Source: an uncultured Halorubrum sp. (GTDB lineage: Archaea; Halobacteriota; Halobacteria; Halobacteriales; Haloferacaceae). From it: 57,268 nt of DNA. The position numbers and the translations under genes were made by a program. The notes under the pieces were generated by a model that worked only from the letters and a program-made list of their open reading frames with translations, did no database searches and was not told the origin of the DNA. The stretch lies in contig NZ_CAKZRO010000139.1 of the NCBI RefSeq assembly GCF_937146585.1, forward strand, positions 1-57,268. Direction: 5' to 3'. This document shows positions 49,214 to 57,268 of this stretch, piece by piece. Numbering within the stretch: position 1 is the first letter of the stretch; the number at the start of each line of letters is the position of its first letter.

Positions 49214-50480
49214 GGCGCGCGACCCCGAGAGCGACGTCGGGCCGCTGGACGGGCTCACCGTGTTGGACCTCTCTCGGGTCCTCGTCGGCCCGTTCTGTAC
49301 GATGCAGCTCGGCGACCTCGGCGCGGAGGTGATCAAAGTCGAGCGGCCCGGCCGGGGCGACCAGACCCGGACGTGGGTCCCGCCGGCGTTCAGTGCGGAC
49401 GACGGTGACGCCGGCGGGGAGGACGGAGACGACGACGGCGACGCGAGCGCCTACTACGTCAGCGTCAACCGCAACAAGCGGTCGATCCAGCTGGACCTGA
49501 CAACCGAGGCGGGGCGCGCGGTCGTCCGCGACCTCGCGCGGGAGGCCGACGTGCTCGTCGAGAACTTCCGCGTCGGGAAGACCGCCGAGTGGGGCCTCGA
49601 CTACGGCGACCTCGTCGCGGAGAACCCCGGGCTCGTCTACTGCGCCATCTCCGGCTACGGCGAGTGGGGCCCCGACCGCGACAAGCCAGCCTACGACATC
49701 ATGATGCAGGCCCGCGGCGGCTTCATGTCGTTCACCGGCGTCGAGGGCGGACCGCCGGTCCGGATCGGCGTCGCGCTCGCCGACGTCGGGGCCGGGATGT
49801 ACGCGACGCAGGCGATCCTCGCCGCCCTGCTTGAACGCGAGATCGGCGACGGCCGCGGGCAGAAGATCGACGTGAGCCTGTTGGACGGGCAGGCCGCCTG
49901 GACCAGCTACATGGCGACGAACTACTTCGCCAGCGGCGACCCGCCGGGGCGGATGGGAAGCAAACACCCGAACATCGTCCCGTACCAGGCGTTCGAGACG
50001 AGCGACGGGTACGTCGTCGTCGCCTGCTCGTCGGACCGGTTCTGGCCGCCGCTGTGCGAGGCGGTCGACCGCCCCGACCTGCTCGCCGACGAGCGGTTGG
50101 AGACGAACGAGGGGCGCGTCCGGAACCGCGAGTTCGTCGACCGCGAGCTGGGGGAGACGTTCGCGGCGATGTCGACGGCTGAGGCGGTCGAGCGGCTCGA
50201 AGCCCACGACGTGCCCGCGAGCCGCGTCCGCGACGTGAGCGAGGTGTTCGCGGACCCCCAGATCGAGGCGCGGGGGATGCTCGCCGAGGCCGAACACCCG
50301 ACCGCGGGCACGGTGCGGTTCCCCGGCTCGCCGATGCAGTTCTCGCGGACGCCGACGACCGTCCGCCGCCATCCGCCGGCGCTCGGCGAGCACACGGAGT
50401 CGGTGCTACGGGAGTACGGCTACGACGCGGGCGACGTCGACGAACTCCGAGAGCGCGGCGCGATTCCGGGGCCGCGATAA
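49203..50480 (+). CDS. Class III (CaiB/BaiF) CoA-transferase
   Basis: A 425-residue family III CoA-transferase, moving CoA between carboxylic acids by ping-pong through an aspartyl-CoA. The catalytic aspartate is D165 in KPAYDIMMQARGG, and VLDLSRVLVGPFCTMQLGDL near the start plus KIDVSLLDGQAAWTSYMATN are family marks. An acidic loop (about 66-80) is a haloarchaeal insertion. GTG start with GGAGG at nine bases. Facing aceA and a CitE-type lyase suggests a role with mesaconate, malate or succinate CoA esters, such as the Mct of the methylaspartate cycle, but formate, oxalate or carnitine relatives are similar. Confidence 0.88.
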   Translation: MVGEARDPESDVGPLDGLTVLDLSRVLVGPFCTMQLGDLGAEVIKVERPGRGDQTRTWVPPAFSADDGDAGGEDGDDDGDASAYYVSVNRNKRSIQLDLTTEAGRAVVRDLAREADVLVENFRVGKTAEWGLDYGDLVAENPGLVYCAISGYGEWGPDRDKPAYDIMMQARGGFMSFTGVEGGPPVRIGVALADVGAGMYATQAILAALLEREIGDGRGQKIDVSLLDGQAAWTSYMATNYFASGDPPGRMGSKHPNIVPYQAFETSDGYVVVACSSDRFWPPLCEAVDRPDLLADERLETNEGRVRNREFVDRELGETFAAMSTAEAVERLEAHDVPASRVRDVSEVFADPQIEARGMLAEAEHPTAGTVRFPGSPMQFSRTPTTVRRHPPALGEHTESVLREYGYDAGDVDELRERGAIPGPR

Positions 50481-50506
50481 AAACAGCCGACCGGCGGGGG
50501 CGGCCC

Positions 50507-51427
50507 CTACAGGATGCCGGCCTGTTCGGCGCGCGCGACGATGCCGCGGGCCATCTTGTCCGTCGCCTCGTCGACCATCTCGCCGTCGACCGAGACGGCG
50601 CCCCTGCCCTGTTCTTTCGCCTCCGCGTAGGCGTCGACGATCCGGCGGGCCTTCTCGGCCTCCTCGGGCGAGGGCGCGAACGTCTCGTTCGCGGGCTCGA
50701 TCTGGCTCGGGTGGATCGCCCACTTGCCGTCACAGCCCAGCTGGCTCGCCCACCGGCAGGAGTCGCGGAACCCGTCCGTGTTCTCGATCTCGGCGTAGGG
50801 CCCGTCGATCACCTGGAGCCCCTGCGCCTTCGCCGCGTGGGCGATGCGCGCGAGCTGGTAGTGCCAGTAGTGGCCGGGATAGCCGCCGCCGGAGCCGATG
50901 GTGAGGCCGGACGCGCCGACGTTCGCGGTGTAGTCGCCGGGGCCGAAGACGAGCGACTCCAGCCGGTCGCTCGCGCGGGCGATGTCGGCGACCTTCGTCA
51001 TCGCCTCCGGCGACTCGATCTGCGCCTGGAGGCCGATCTCGCCGACCGGCAGGTCGTTGTTCGTCTCGACCTGCGTCAGCAGGTTGTCGACGGTGGCGAC
51101 CGTCTCCGGGTTGTTCGCCATCGGCACCATGATCGTGTCGAGGTGTTCGCCGGCCCGCCCGACGACCTCGATCACGTCGTCGTAGAACCACCGGGTGTCG
51201 ACGCCGTTCATCCGGTAACAGGGCCGGGTGTCGGACCAGTCGTACTCGATCAGGCCCTCGATAGCGTTCTCGCGGGCCTCGATCTTCTCGGACGGCGCCA
51301 CCGAGTCCTCCAAGTCGATGAACGCCTCGTCGGCCCCGGAGTCGGGCGCCCGCTCGATCATCTTCGGGTCGGAGCCCGGCGTCGCCAGCTGGCTCCGCCG
51401 GAGCGTGACGTCGTCCGGCCCGCCCAT
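50507..51427 (-). CDS. CitE-type (HpcH/HpaI) lyase, malyl-CoA or methylmalyl-CoA lyase-like
   Basis: A 306-residue TIM-barrel lyase of the CitE family. Arginine R11 in the RSQLATPGSD opening and the metal-binding acidic pair near FIDLEDSVAPSEK (residues 37-49) are seen, then GLQAQIESPEAM and VFGPGDYTANVG. It would cleave or form a C-C bond between glyoxylate and acetyl-CoA or propionyl-CoA. The haloarchaeal malate synthase described in Haloferax is about 430 residues and of a different sequence, so this is not that protein. Its ATG overlaps the aceA stop by one base, so it is the second gene of an aceA operon. Confidence 0.85.
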   Translation of the reverse strand: MGGPDDVTLRRSQLATPGSDPKMIERAPDSGADEAFIDLEDSVAPSEKIEARENAIEGLIEYDWSDTRPCYRMNGVDTRWFYDDVIEVVGRAGEHLDTIMVPMANNPETVATVDNLLTQVETNNDLPVGEIGLQAQIESPEAMTKVADIARASDRLESLVFGPGDYTANVGASGLTIGSGGGYPGHYWHYQLARIAHAAKAQGLQVIDGPYAEIENTDGFRDSCRWASQLGCDGKWAIHPSQIEPANETFAPSPEEAEKARRIVDAYAEAKEQGRGAVSVDGEMVDEATDKMARGIVARAEQAGIL

Positions 51428-52470
51428 CAGTCGTCACCCCCCTCGGAGGCGGTGATCGGGTCGTTCTCTTCCTCGGTGAAGCCGGCCGACTCCTCCTGGC
51501 GCTTCCGGGCCTCGGGGTCGAACTCGGCCTCGATGTCCTGATACCGCGGGACGAAGGAGAGCTCGTGGTGGCTCTCGGTCTCGTGGCCGATGTAGCGCTC
51601 CTCGAGGTCGAACTGCGCCGCCTCGTCGTTCTCGGCGATGTTCGCGAAGTCCTCGTAGGCGGCGTGCGCGCCGGAGTGGAGCCCGAACAGCGTGATGAAG
51701 ATGTACTGGTAGCCCAGGTCGCCCAGCTCCTCGAAGGTGAGCGGGTCCTCCTCGGCGCCCCACTCGAACGACGAGGAGTAGTTGAACGCCAGGTCGAGGT
51801 CCGGGTGGGTCTCGTGGATCGTCTCGGCGTACTCGACCGCGTCCTCGCGGGACGGGTCGGGCATCTCCGGCCAGACGAGGTCGACGCCGGCGTCGGCGTA
51901 GATCCGCCCGCGTTCGAGGTGCTCCTCCCAGTCGCCGTTGGCGGAGCCGTACGCGTCGGTGCGGGCGATGATCACCGTGTCCTCGCTCTGCTTGGCGTCG
52001 ACGGCGGCCTCGAAGCGCGAGCGCGCCTGCTCGCGGGAGACGATCTGCTTGCCGGCGATGTGCCCGCAGCGCTTCGGCGAGGTCTGGTCCTCGATGTGGA
52101 CGGCGGCGACGCCGGCCTTCTCGTACTCGCGGACCGCGCGCCGGACGTTGTGGACGCCCCCGTAGCCGGTGTCGCAGTCGGCGATGACGGGAAGGTTCGT
52201 CGCCTCGACCATGCGTTTCGCGTTCTCGACCATCTCGGACATCGTGACCATCTCCAGGTCGGGGAAGCCGAACTGGCCGAGGACGGTCGAGTAGCCGCTC
52301 ATGTAGGCCGCGTCGAGCCCGGCCATCTCGGCGAGGCGGGCGTCGAGCGCGTGGTAGATCCCGGGCGCGAACGTGTACTCCTGCTCGTCGAACAGCTCGC
52401 GGAGTCGGCGGCCGGCCGGGTTGTCGATATCTCTGGTGAAGACGTCGTCGTCGAGTTCGTTGGGATTCAT
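51427..52470 (-). CDS. aceA: Isocitrate lyase
   Basis: A 347-residue isocitrate lyase, splitting isocitrate to glyoxylate and succinate. The signature KRCGH is at 133-137 (catalytic C135), preceded by [18 protein letters not shown] and HIEDQTSPK. The C-terminal acidic tail is a haloarchaeal trait. It is shorter than bacterial enzymes, like other haloarchaeal isocitrate lyases. The start at 52470 follows the stop of a small ORF by four bases. No TATA box is seen in the GC-rich 500 bases upstream; the nearest is at about 53101-53107, so the mRNA may have a long leader of short ORFs. Confidence 0.94.
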   Translation of the reverse strand: MNPNELDDDVFTRDIDNPAGRRLRELFDEQEYTFAPGIYHALDARLAEMAGLDAAYMSGYSTVLGQFGFPDLEMVTMSEMVENAKRMVEATNLPVIADCDTGYGGVHNVRRAVREYEKAGVAAVHIEDQTSPKRCGHIAGKQIVSREQARSRFEAAVDAKQSEDTVIIARTDAYGSANGDWEEHLERGRIYADAGVDLVWPEMPDPSREDAVEYAETIHETHPDLDLAFNYSSSFEWGAEEDPLTFEELGDLGYQYIFITLFGLHSGAHAAYEDFANIAENDEAAQFDLEERYIGHETESHHELSFVPRYQDIEAEFDPEARKRQEESAGFTEEENDPITASEGGDD

Positions 52471-52474
52471 CGAG

Positions 52475-52672
52475 TTACTGCGTGGCGTCGTCTGCGGTGC
52501 GGTTCGACGCGGCGGAGCGCCCGCCGGCGCGGCGAGCGGCGGGCGCGAACGCCGTGGAATCGGGGCGCGGGCCGTCGCCGGTCCCGGTCATCGGGACGGC
52601 GCGGCGGAACGACTCCTCGGGGTCCGCGCTTGCGGAGCGGTCGCGGGGACGGAGCGTCGCGTTCGCCGTCAT
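52475..52672 (-). CDS. Short ORF 3 of the aceA leader (65 codons)
   Basis: An open frame of 65 residues, starting [12 protein letters not shown], that ends four bases before the aceA ATG. Its start overlaps the stop of the previous short ORF (ATGA). It contains [15 protein letters not shown], which resembles the acidic, Ala-Pro, Thr pattern of ORF 2. No known domain. Coding status uncertain, but high third-position G/C and tight spacing support translation. Confidence 0.4.
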   Translation of the reverse strand: MTANATLRPRDRSASADPEESFRRAVPMTGTGDGPRPDSTAFAPAARRAGGRSAASNRTADDATQ

Positions 52673-52706
52673 CGCGACCCCCCGTCGGTCCGCGTTCGCG
52701 GAGCGG
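52621..52706. repeat. Pair of near-identical 20-base direct repeats in the aceA leader
   Basis: GGTCCGCG followed by a variable two or three bases and GCGGAGCGG occurs at 52621-52640 and again at 52687-52706, 66 bases apart, with two differences. The two copies lie in different reading frames of the overlapping short ORFs, pointing to duplication with frame change in the leader. Each copy is itself an imperfect inverted repeat. Confidence 0.6.
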
Positions 52707-52989
52707 GACGCAGGTCGGGGACCAGCGGCGCGTCGCGCTCGTCGTCCGTCGGGGGGCGGGCGGGTCGGGGAGCGTCGGTCGTCTGCGGCGAGCCGGACGA
52801 CCGCGTCTGCGTCGCTCGCCGAGTGGTGATCGCTGGGACCAACGGCGCGCCGGCCTCCTCGGTCAGCGGGGTGCGGCCGGGGATCGTCCGCGGAGAAGTG
52901 GTCGTGCCGGTCCGGTCGGTCGAGTCCGGATCGGTCGTCGTGTCGGTGCGTCGGGTCGTGTCGTCGGGCGTGTCGTTAGGCGTCGTCAT
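52669..52989 (-). CDS. Short ORF 2 of the aceA leader (Thr/Asp/Pro/Arg-rich)
   Basis: A 106-residue frame from the ATG at 52989, low-complexity at first (Thr, Asp, Pro, Arg), then two copies of an acidic dyad, APLVP, Thr-Arg motif: EEAGAPLVPAITTRRATQTR and DERDAPLVPDLRPAPRTRTD. A TTG at 53088 would extend it by 33 codons in frame. Third positions are mostly G/C, consistent with coding. The end overlaps ORF 3 (ATGA). No family is recognised. Confidence 0.45.
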   Translation of the reverse strand: MTTPNDTPDDTTRRTDTTTDPDSTDRTGTTTSPRTIPGRTPLTEEAGAPLVPAITTRRATQTRSSGSPQTTDAPRPARPPTDDERDAPLVPDLRPAPRTRTDGGSR

Positions 52990-53074
52990 CGGGTCGTGTG
53001 GGCGGTTGCGGCGGTCGTCTGGTGATCGCGTCTGTGCGGCGGCCGGCTGCGTGTCCGTGTACGGATACTGCCAT
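52976..53074 (-). CDS. Short ORF 1 of the aceA leader (32 codons, leaderless candidate)
   Basis: Starts MAVSVHGHAAGRRTDAITRR and is Pro/Arg-rich afterwards. Its ATG lies about 27-30 bases downstream of the TTTAATA box (minus strand), so it is where leaderless translation would begin. It overlaps the ATG of ORF 2 by 14 bases. Its codon third positions are A-rich, unlike the surrounding genes, so it could be chance. Confidence 0.3.
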   Translation of the reverse strand: MAVSVHGHAAGRRTDAITRRPPQPPTRPDDDA

Positions 53075-53100
53075 TGCGACCGAAGCAAATCGGAGGACGG

Positions 53101-53132
53101 TATTAAACATAATGATTGATAATGATAATATT
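53101..53132. promoter_or_regulatory. AT-rich promoter with direct repeats of the aceA leader
   Basis: On the minus strand TTTAATA (53101-53107) is a good TATA box for a start at about 53075. Immediately upstream the plus strand has ATAATGAT at 53109-53116 and again at 53119-53126, a period of 10 bases, plus a third partial copy (ATAATATT) at 53125-53132. Repeats one helical turn apart on one face of the DNA are typical of cooperative activator binding. The whole block is one of the most AT-rich in the window. Confidence 0.6.
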
Positions 53133-53304
53133 CGTTATGTTGTTTTATCCGATTAAATGTTCCATGACAACACGCACCACGATAACCCGACCGACCCCCG
53201 ACGCGTACTGACCGAATCCCGAGAGCACGCCGGGGCCAGCGATGAAATCGACGGCGACCGCCGGGACCGATCGCTTATTGGCCTCGCCGCGCGGAGCGTA
53301 GGTA

Positions 53305-54213
53305 GTGAACGAGCGCGACGCCCTCCGGGCCCTCGCGGCCGACCTCCCGCACGCGGGCGACGACGCCGCCGTCGTCGACGGGACGGTGATCACGACGGAC
53401 ATGCTCCACGAGCGGACCGACTTCCCGCCCGGCACGACGCGGTACACCGCCGGCTGGCGCGCAGTCGGCGCGTCGCTCTCGGACGTGGCCGCGATGGGCG
53501 CGGCCGCCCGGGCCGCGGTCGCCGTCTACGCCGACGCCGCGTTCGACCCCGGGGATCTGGACCGGTTCGTCGCCGGCGCGGTCGACGTCTCCGAGGCGGT
53601 CGACGCCGAGTACGTGGGCGGCGACCTCGACGAGCACGTCGAGTTCACGACCGCGACCACCGCCGTCGGGCGCGTGACCGACGCCGGAGCCGTCACCCGA
53701 GACGGGGCGGGGCCGGGCGACGCCCTCTGCGTCACCGGCGAGTGGGGCCGGTCCGCGGCGGCGCTGCGGCTGTTCGAGCGCGGCGACGAGGAGTCGGTCG
53801 AGCGCGCGAACGAACTGTTCCGGTTCGCGCCGCGGGTCGCGGACGGGCTGGCGCTCGCGGGGACGGCGACCGCGATGATGGACTCTTCGGACGGGCTGGC
53901 GCGGTCGTGTCACCAGCTCGCCGAGGCGAGCGGCGCGCGGATAGAGTTGGAGCGCGAGGCGCTCCCGGTCCACCCCGCGGTCGACGAGGTCGCCGACGGG
54001 GAGGGCGAGCGGTTCGAGCTGGCGGCCCACTTCGGCGAGGACTTCGAGCTGGTCTGTGCGGTCCCGGAGTCGGCGGTGTCGGCGGTCAGCGAAGCGTGTC
54101 CGGCGGGGCTCACGCGGATCGGGACGGTGAGGGAGGCGCCGGAAGGGGGACCGCGCGTCGTCGCCGACGGCGACCCGCTGCCCGACCGCGGGTTCACGCA
54201 CGGCGACGAGTGA
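53305..54213 (+). CDS. thiL: Thiamine-monophosphate kinase
   Basis: A 302-residue ThiL that phosphorylates thiamine monophosphate to the active diphosphate. Start ERDALRALAADLPHAGDDAA, then VITTDMLHERTDFPPGTT (Mg-binding Asp), SDVAAMGA and MMDSSDGLARSCHQLAEASG are the family's ATP and substrate-binding stretches. GTG start with CTTATTGG about 28 bases upstream suggests a leaderless mRNA. Divergent from the aceA leader across the AT-rich promoter block. Confidence 0.94.
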   Translation: MNERDALRALAADLPHAGDDAAVVDGTVITTDMLHERTDFPPGTTRYTAGWRAVGASLSDVAAMGAAARAAVAVYADAAFDPGDLDRFVAGAVDVSEAVDAEYVGGDLDEHVEFTTATTAVGRVTDAGAVTRDGAGPGDALCVTGEWGRSAAALRLFERGDEESVERANELFRFAPRVADGLALAGTATAMMDSSDGLARSCHQLAEASGARIELEREALPVHPAVDEVADGEGERFELAAHFGEDFELVCAVPESAVSAVSEACPAGLTRIGTVREAPEGGPRVVADGDPLPDRGFTHGDE

Positions 54214-54289
54214 ACCGTCGAAGTCTCAGCCGGTCCCCTGTGCGGCGAAATCTTTGACAAACGGCCGACTGACATGACCGCTCCCGAGG

Positions 54290-54450
54290 CCCCAGCCGCG
54301 AGGCCCGCCCAGCACCGCAACCACAGCCTCACACCTCCCCAGCCTCGTCGCTGGCGGCCTTCGCTCCGCTCGGCCGCCAGCGACTCACTCGCGCGTGCGG
54401 CTCACAGCCTCCGGCTGCTCGTCGGCACGCGCCACCGAAGAAATGCGTCG
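54290..54450. repeat. Dispersed-repeat-like element with 13-base-pair hairpin
   Basis: The 54214-54463 gap between thiL and the thiolase gene contains about 160 bases of C/T-rich, non-coding-looking sequence (CCCAGCC, CACCTCCCCAGCC, GCTCACAGCCTCCGG). Its core is a perfect hairpin: GTCGCTGGCGGCC at 54347-54359 and GGCCGCCAGCGAC at 54372-54384, with a 12-base loop TTCGCTCCGCTC. It resembles the interspersed elements I associate with Halorubrum genomes. It also lies where two converging genes end, so it may terminate both. Confidence 0.55.
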
Positions 54451-54463
54451 CCCTTCGCGGCGC

Positions 54464-55606
54464 CTATCGCAGGAACTCGATCGCCGCGCCCTGCCCGAAG
54501 CCGACGCAGAGCGTCGCGAGCCCGCGGTCGACGTCGCGCTTCTGCATCTCGTGGAGCAGCGTGACGGGGAGCCGAGCGCCGGACGCGCCGAGCGGGTGGC
54601 CGAGCGCGATGGCCCCGCCGTTGACGTTGTACTGGTCCTCGTCGATGCCGAGCTCGCGCCGCGAGTACTCGCACTGGGAGGCGAACGCCTCGTTGAGTTC
54701 GACGAGGTCGTAGTCGTCGATGTCGGTGCCGGCGCGCTCCAGCAGGCCGCGGGTGGCGGGCACCGGACCGATCCCCATGACGGTGGGGTCGACGCCGGCG
54801 ACGTTGTTCGTGCCGACCTCGGCGAGCACGTCGAGGCCGTGCGCCTCCGCGAACGCTTTACTCGTGACCACGGTCAGCGACGCGCCGTCGGAGATCTGCG
54901 AGGAGTTCCCCGCGGTGACGCTGCCGTCGCCGGTGAAGGCGGGCGGCAGGTCGGCGAGCTTCTCGGCGGTCGTGTCGGGGCGGATCCCCTCGTCCGCCTC
55001 GACGAGGCCGTCCTCGGTCTCGACGGGGACGATCTCGTCGTCGAAGCGGCCCGACTCGGTCGCCTCGGCGGCGCGCTGGTGGCTGCGGGCGGCGTACTCG
55101 TCTTGCGCCTCGCGGCTCACGTCGTACTCCTCGGCGACCTTCTCGGCGGTCATCCCCATCTGGAGCTGGAAGATGTTGTACTGCTCGGACAGCTCGGGGT
55201 GGAGGTGCTCGTAGGAGTCGCCGTCCATCGGCACGCGGCTCATGTTCTCGACGCCGCCCGCGATGATACACTCGCGGTTCCCCGCCGCGACGGCGTCGGA
55301 CGCCGAGATGACCGCCTGCATCGAGGAGGCGCACCAGCGGTTGATCGAGGTGGCGGGCACCGACTCGCCCAACTCGGAGAGGAGCGCGATGACGCGCGCG
55401 ACGTTGTTGTCCTGCTCGGTCCGCTGCTGTGCGACCCCCCACATCAGGTCGTCGACGTGGTCGCTCGTCAGCCCCGTCTCCGCGAGCGCGTGGTCGATGA
55501 GCGTCGTCGAGAGGTCCTCGCTGCGGACGTCCTCGTAGACGCCGCCGTCTTTCCCCTGCGGGGTTCGGTAGGCGGCCGCGATCACGGGCGTGGTCTCGTC
55601 TGTCAT
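54464..55606 (-). CDS. Thiolase (acetyl-CoA C-acyltransferase)
   Basis: A 380-residue thiolase, cleaving 3-ketoacyl-CoA or joining two acyl-CoAs. The acyl-binding cysteine C92 is in INRWCASSMQA, the loop NGGAIALGHPLGASGAR holds the catalytic His, and the second cysteine is in LCVGFGQG. The length and motifs fit beta-oxidation thiolases. A TTTTAATAC box about 27 bases before the ATG gives a leaderless mRNA. No acyl-CoA dehydrogenase is adjacent. Confidence 0.95.
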   Translation of the reverse strand: MTDETTPVIAAAYRTPQGKDGGVYEDVRSEDLSTTLIDHALAETGLTSDHVDDLMWGVAQQRTEQDNNVARVIALLSELGESVPATSINRWCASSMQAVISASDAVAAGNRECIIAGGVENMSRVPMDGDSYEHLHPELSEQYNIFQLQMGMTAEKVAEEYDVSREAQDEYAARSHQRAAEATESGRFDDEIVPVETEDGLVEADEGIRPDTTAEKLADLPPAFTGDGSVTAGNSSQISDGASLTVVTSKAFAEAHGLDVLAEVGTNNVAGVDPTVMGIGPVPATRGLLERAGTDIDDYDLVELNEAFASQCEYSRRELGIDEDQYNVNGGAIALGHPLGASGARLPVTLLHEMQKRDVDRGLATLCVGFGQGAAIEFLR

Positions 55607-55711
55607 GAACGATCACAGACCCGACGCCGTATTAAAACGCCGTGGAACGAGCGAGAATCGATCCGAAGTTTATCGTTTATCCGGACGGCCGCGACGCCGC
55701 GGCCGCGCGGG

Positions 55712-57229
<1,518 letters not shown>

Positions 57230-57268
57230 ACCCCAGCGTGCCGCCCGGCGGGTAACTACCCTTCGATG

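Noticed and set aside
52482-53119. Plus-strand ORFs of 115 and 248 codons in the aceA leader
   Set aside because: They run antisense to the short leader ORFs, one overlaps the 5' part of aceA, and their composition (Arg/Ala/Ser/Val) is that of shadow frames.
54274-54564. 96-codon plus-strand ORF between thiL and the thiolase gene
   Set aside because: It reads through the hairpin element and into the antisense of the thiolase gene, and its sequence is low-complexity Arg/Ala/Ser.
57245-57268. AACT-N7-GATG at the right edge as a TrmB site upstream of gpmI
   Set aside because: The right half does not match GAGTA and the window ends there, so it cannot be judged.

Overview
This window looks like a stretch of haloarchaeal main chromosome, most like Halorubrum or a close relative. 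The DNA is very GC-rich with strong G/C at third codon positions, and the proteins are rich in Asp and Glu. Many genes have a TATA-like box about 26-30 bases before an ATG or GTG, the pattern of leaderless haloarchaeal mRNAs. Typical family content includes archaeal MBF1, a type II GAPDH, F420 enzymes, HTH_10 regulators, DUF5518-like membrane proteins, a Tat lipoprotein binding protein and the HVO_0234 propeller family. I saw no rRNA, tRNA, CRISPR array, transposase or phage gene, so most of it reads as core genome with small accessory patches.

Layout. 1-9.6 kb: a receiver-PAS-PAS protein, thymidine kinase, an amidohydrolase, a methyltransferase, two paralogous HD phosphohydrolases on either side of a universal stress protein gene, MBF1 and a divergent PurD-like ATP-grasp protein. 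9.6-20 kb: an acid-handling block with an alpha/beta hydrolase, an acyl-CoA synthetase, an HTH_10 regulator, a full branched-chain amino-acid type ABC transporter (livK-G-F-H-M, joined by short overlaps), a KAS III-like enzyme and a MaoC hydratase. 20-30 kb: a short GlpA-like flavoprotein, a DUF2892 protein, a photolyase-family protein, an S9 peptidase, a PiT phosphate transporter, two more Usp proteins, a double rhodanese and a Gfo/Idh oxidoreductase. 30-38 kb: GNAT plus LOR/SDH operon, site-2 protease, DoxX-like protein, a transducer, and an F420 pair (luciferase-like oxidoreductase plus cofE). 38-49 kb: tsr3, a peroxiredoxin, a Zn/Cd-type P-ATPase, several haloarchaeal orphan genes, gapB, an M29-type aminopeptidase, an HVO_0234-type propeller, a nucleoside-recognition membrane protein and a zinc-ribbon microprotein. 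49-57 kb: a class III CoA-transferase converging on aceA plus a CitE-type lyase, then thiL, a thiolase and gpmI.

How it fits together. The central-carbon genes (gapB, gpmI, aceA, CitE-like lyase, thiolase, CoA-transferase) describe growth on acetate, fatty acids or amino acids through a glyoxylate or methylaspartate type route with gluconeogenesis. The liv, acyl-CoA synthetase, KAS III and MaoC block could import and process a carboxylic acid whose identity the sequence does not show.

The least explained structure is the roughly 0.8 kb leader before aceA. An AT-rich promoter with direct repeats one helical turn apart precedes a chain of short overlapping ORFs that carry a recurring acidic, Ala-Pro, Thr-Arg peptide motif. 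A similar motif occurs in a 36-residue ORF near 38.5 kb. Other leads are mini-ORFs overlapping real start codons (most clearly before the PiT gene), a KAS III enzyme with His where the family has Asn, several perfect palindromes in promoters, and a dispersed-repeat-like hairpin between thiL and the thiolase gene.
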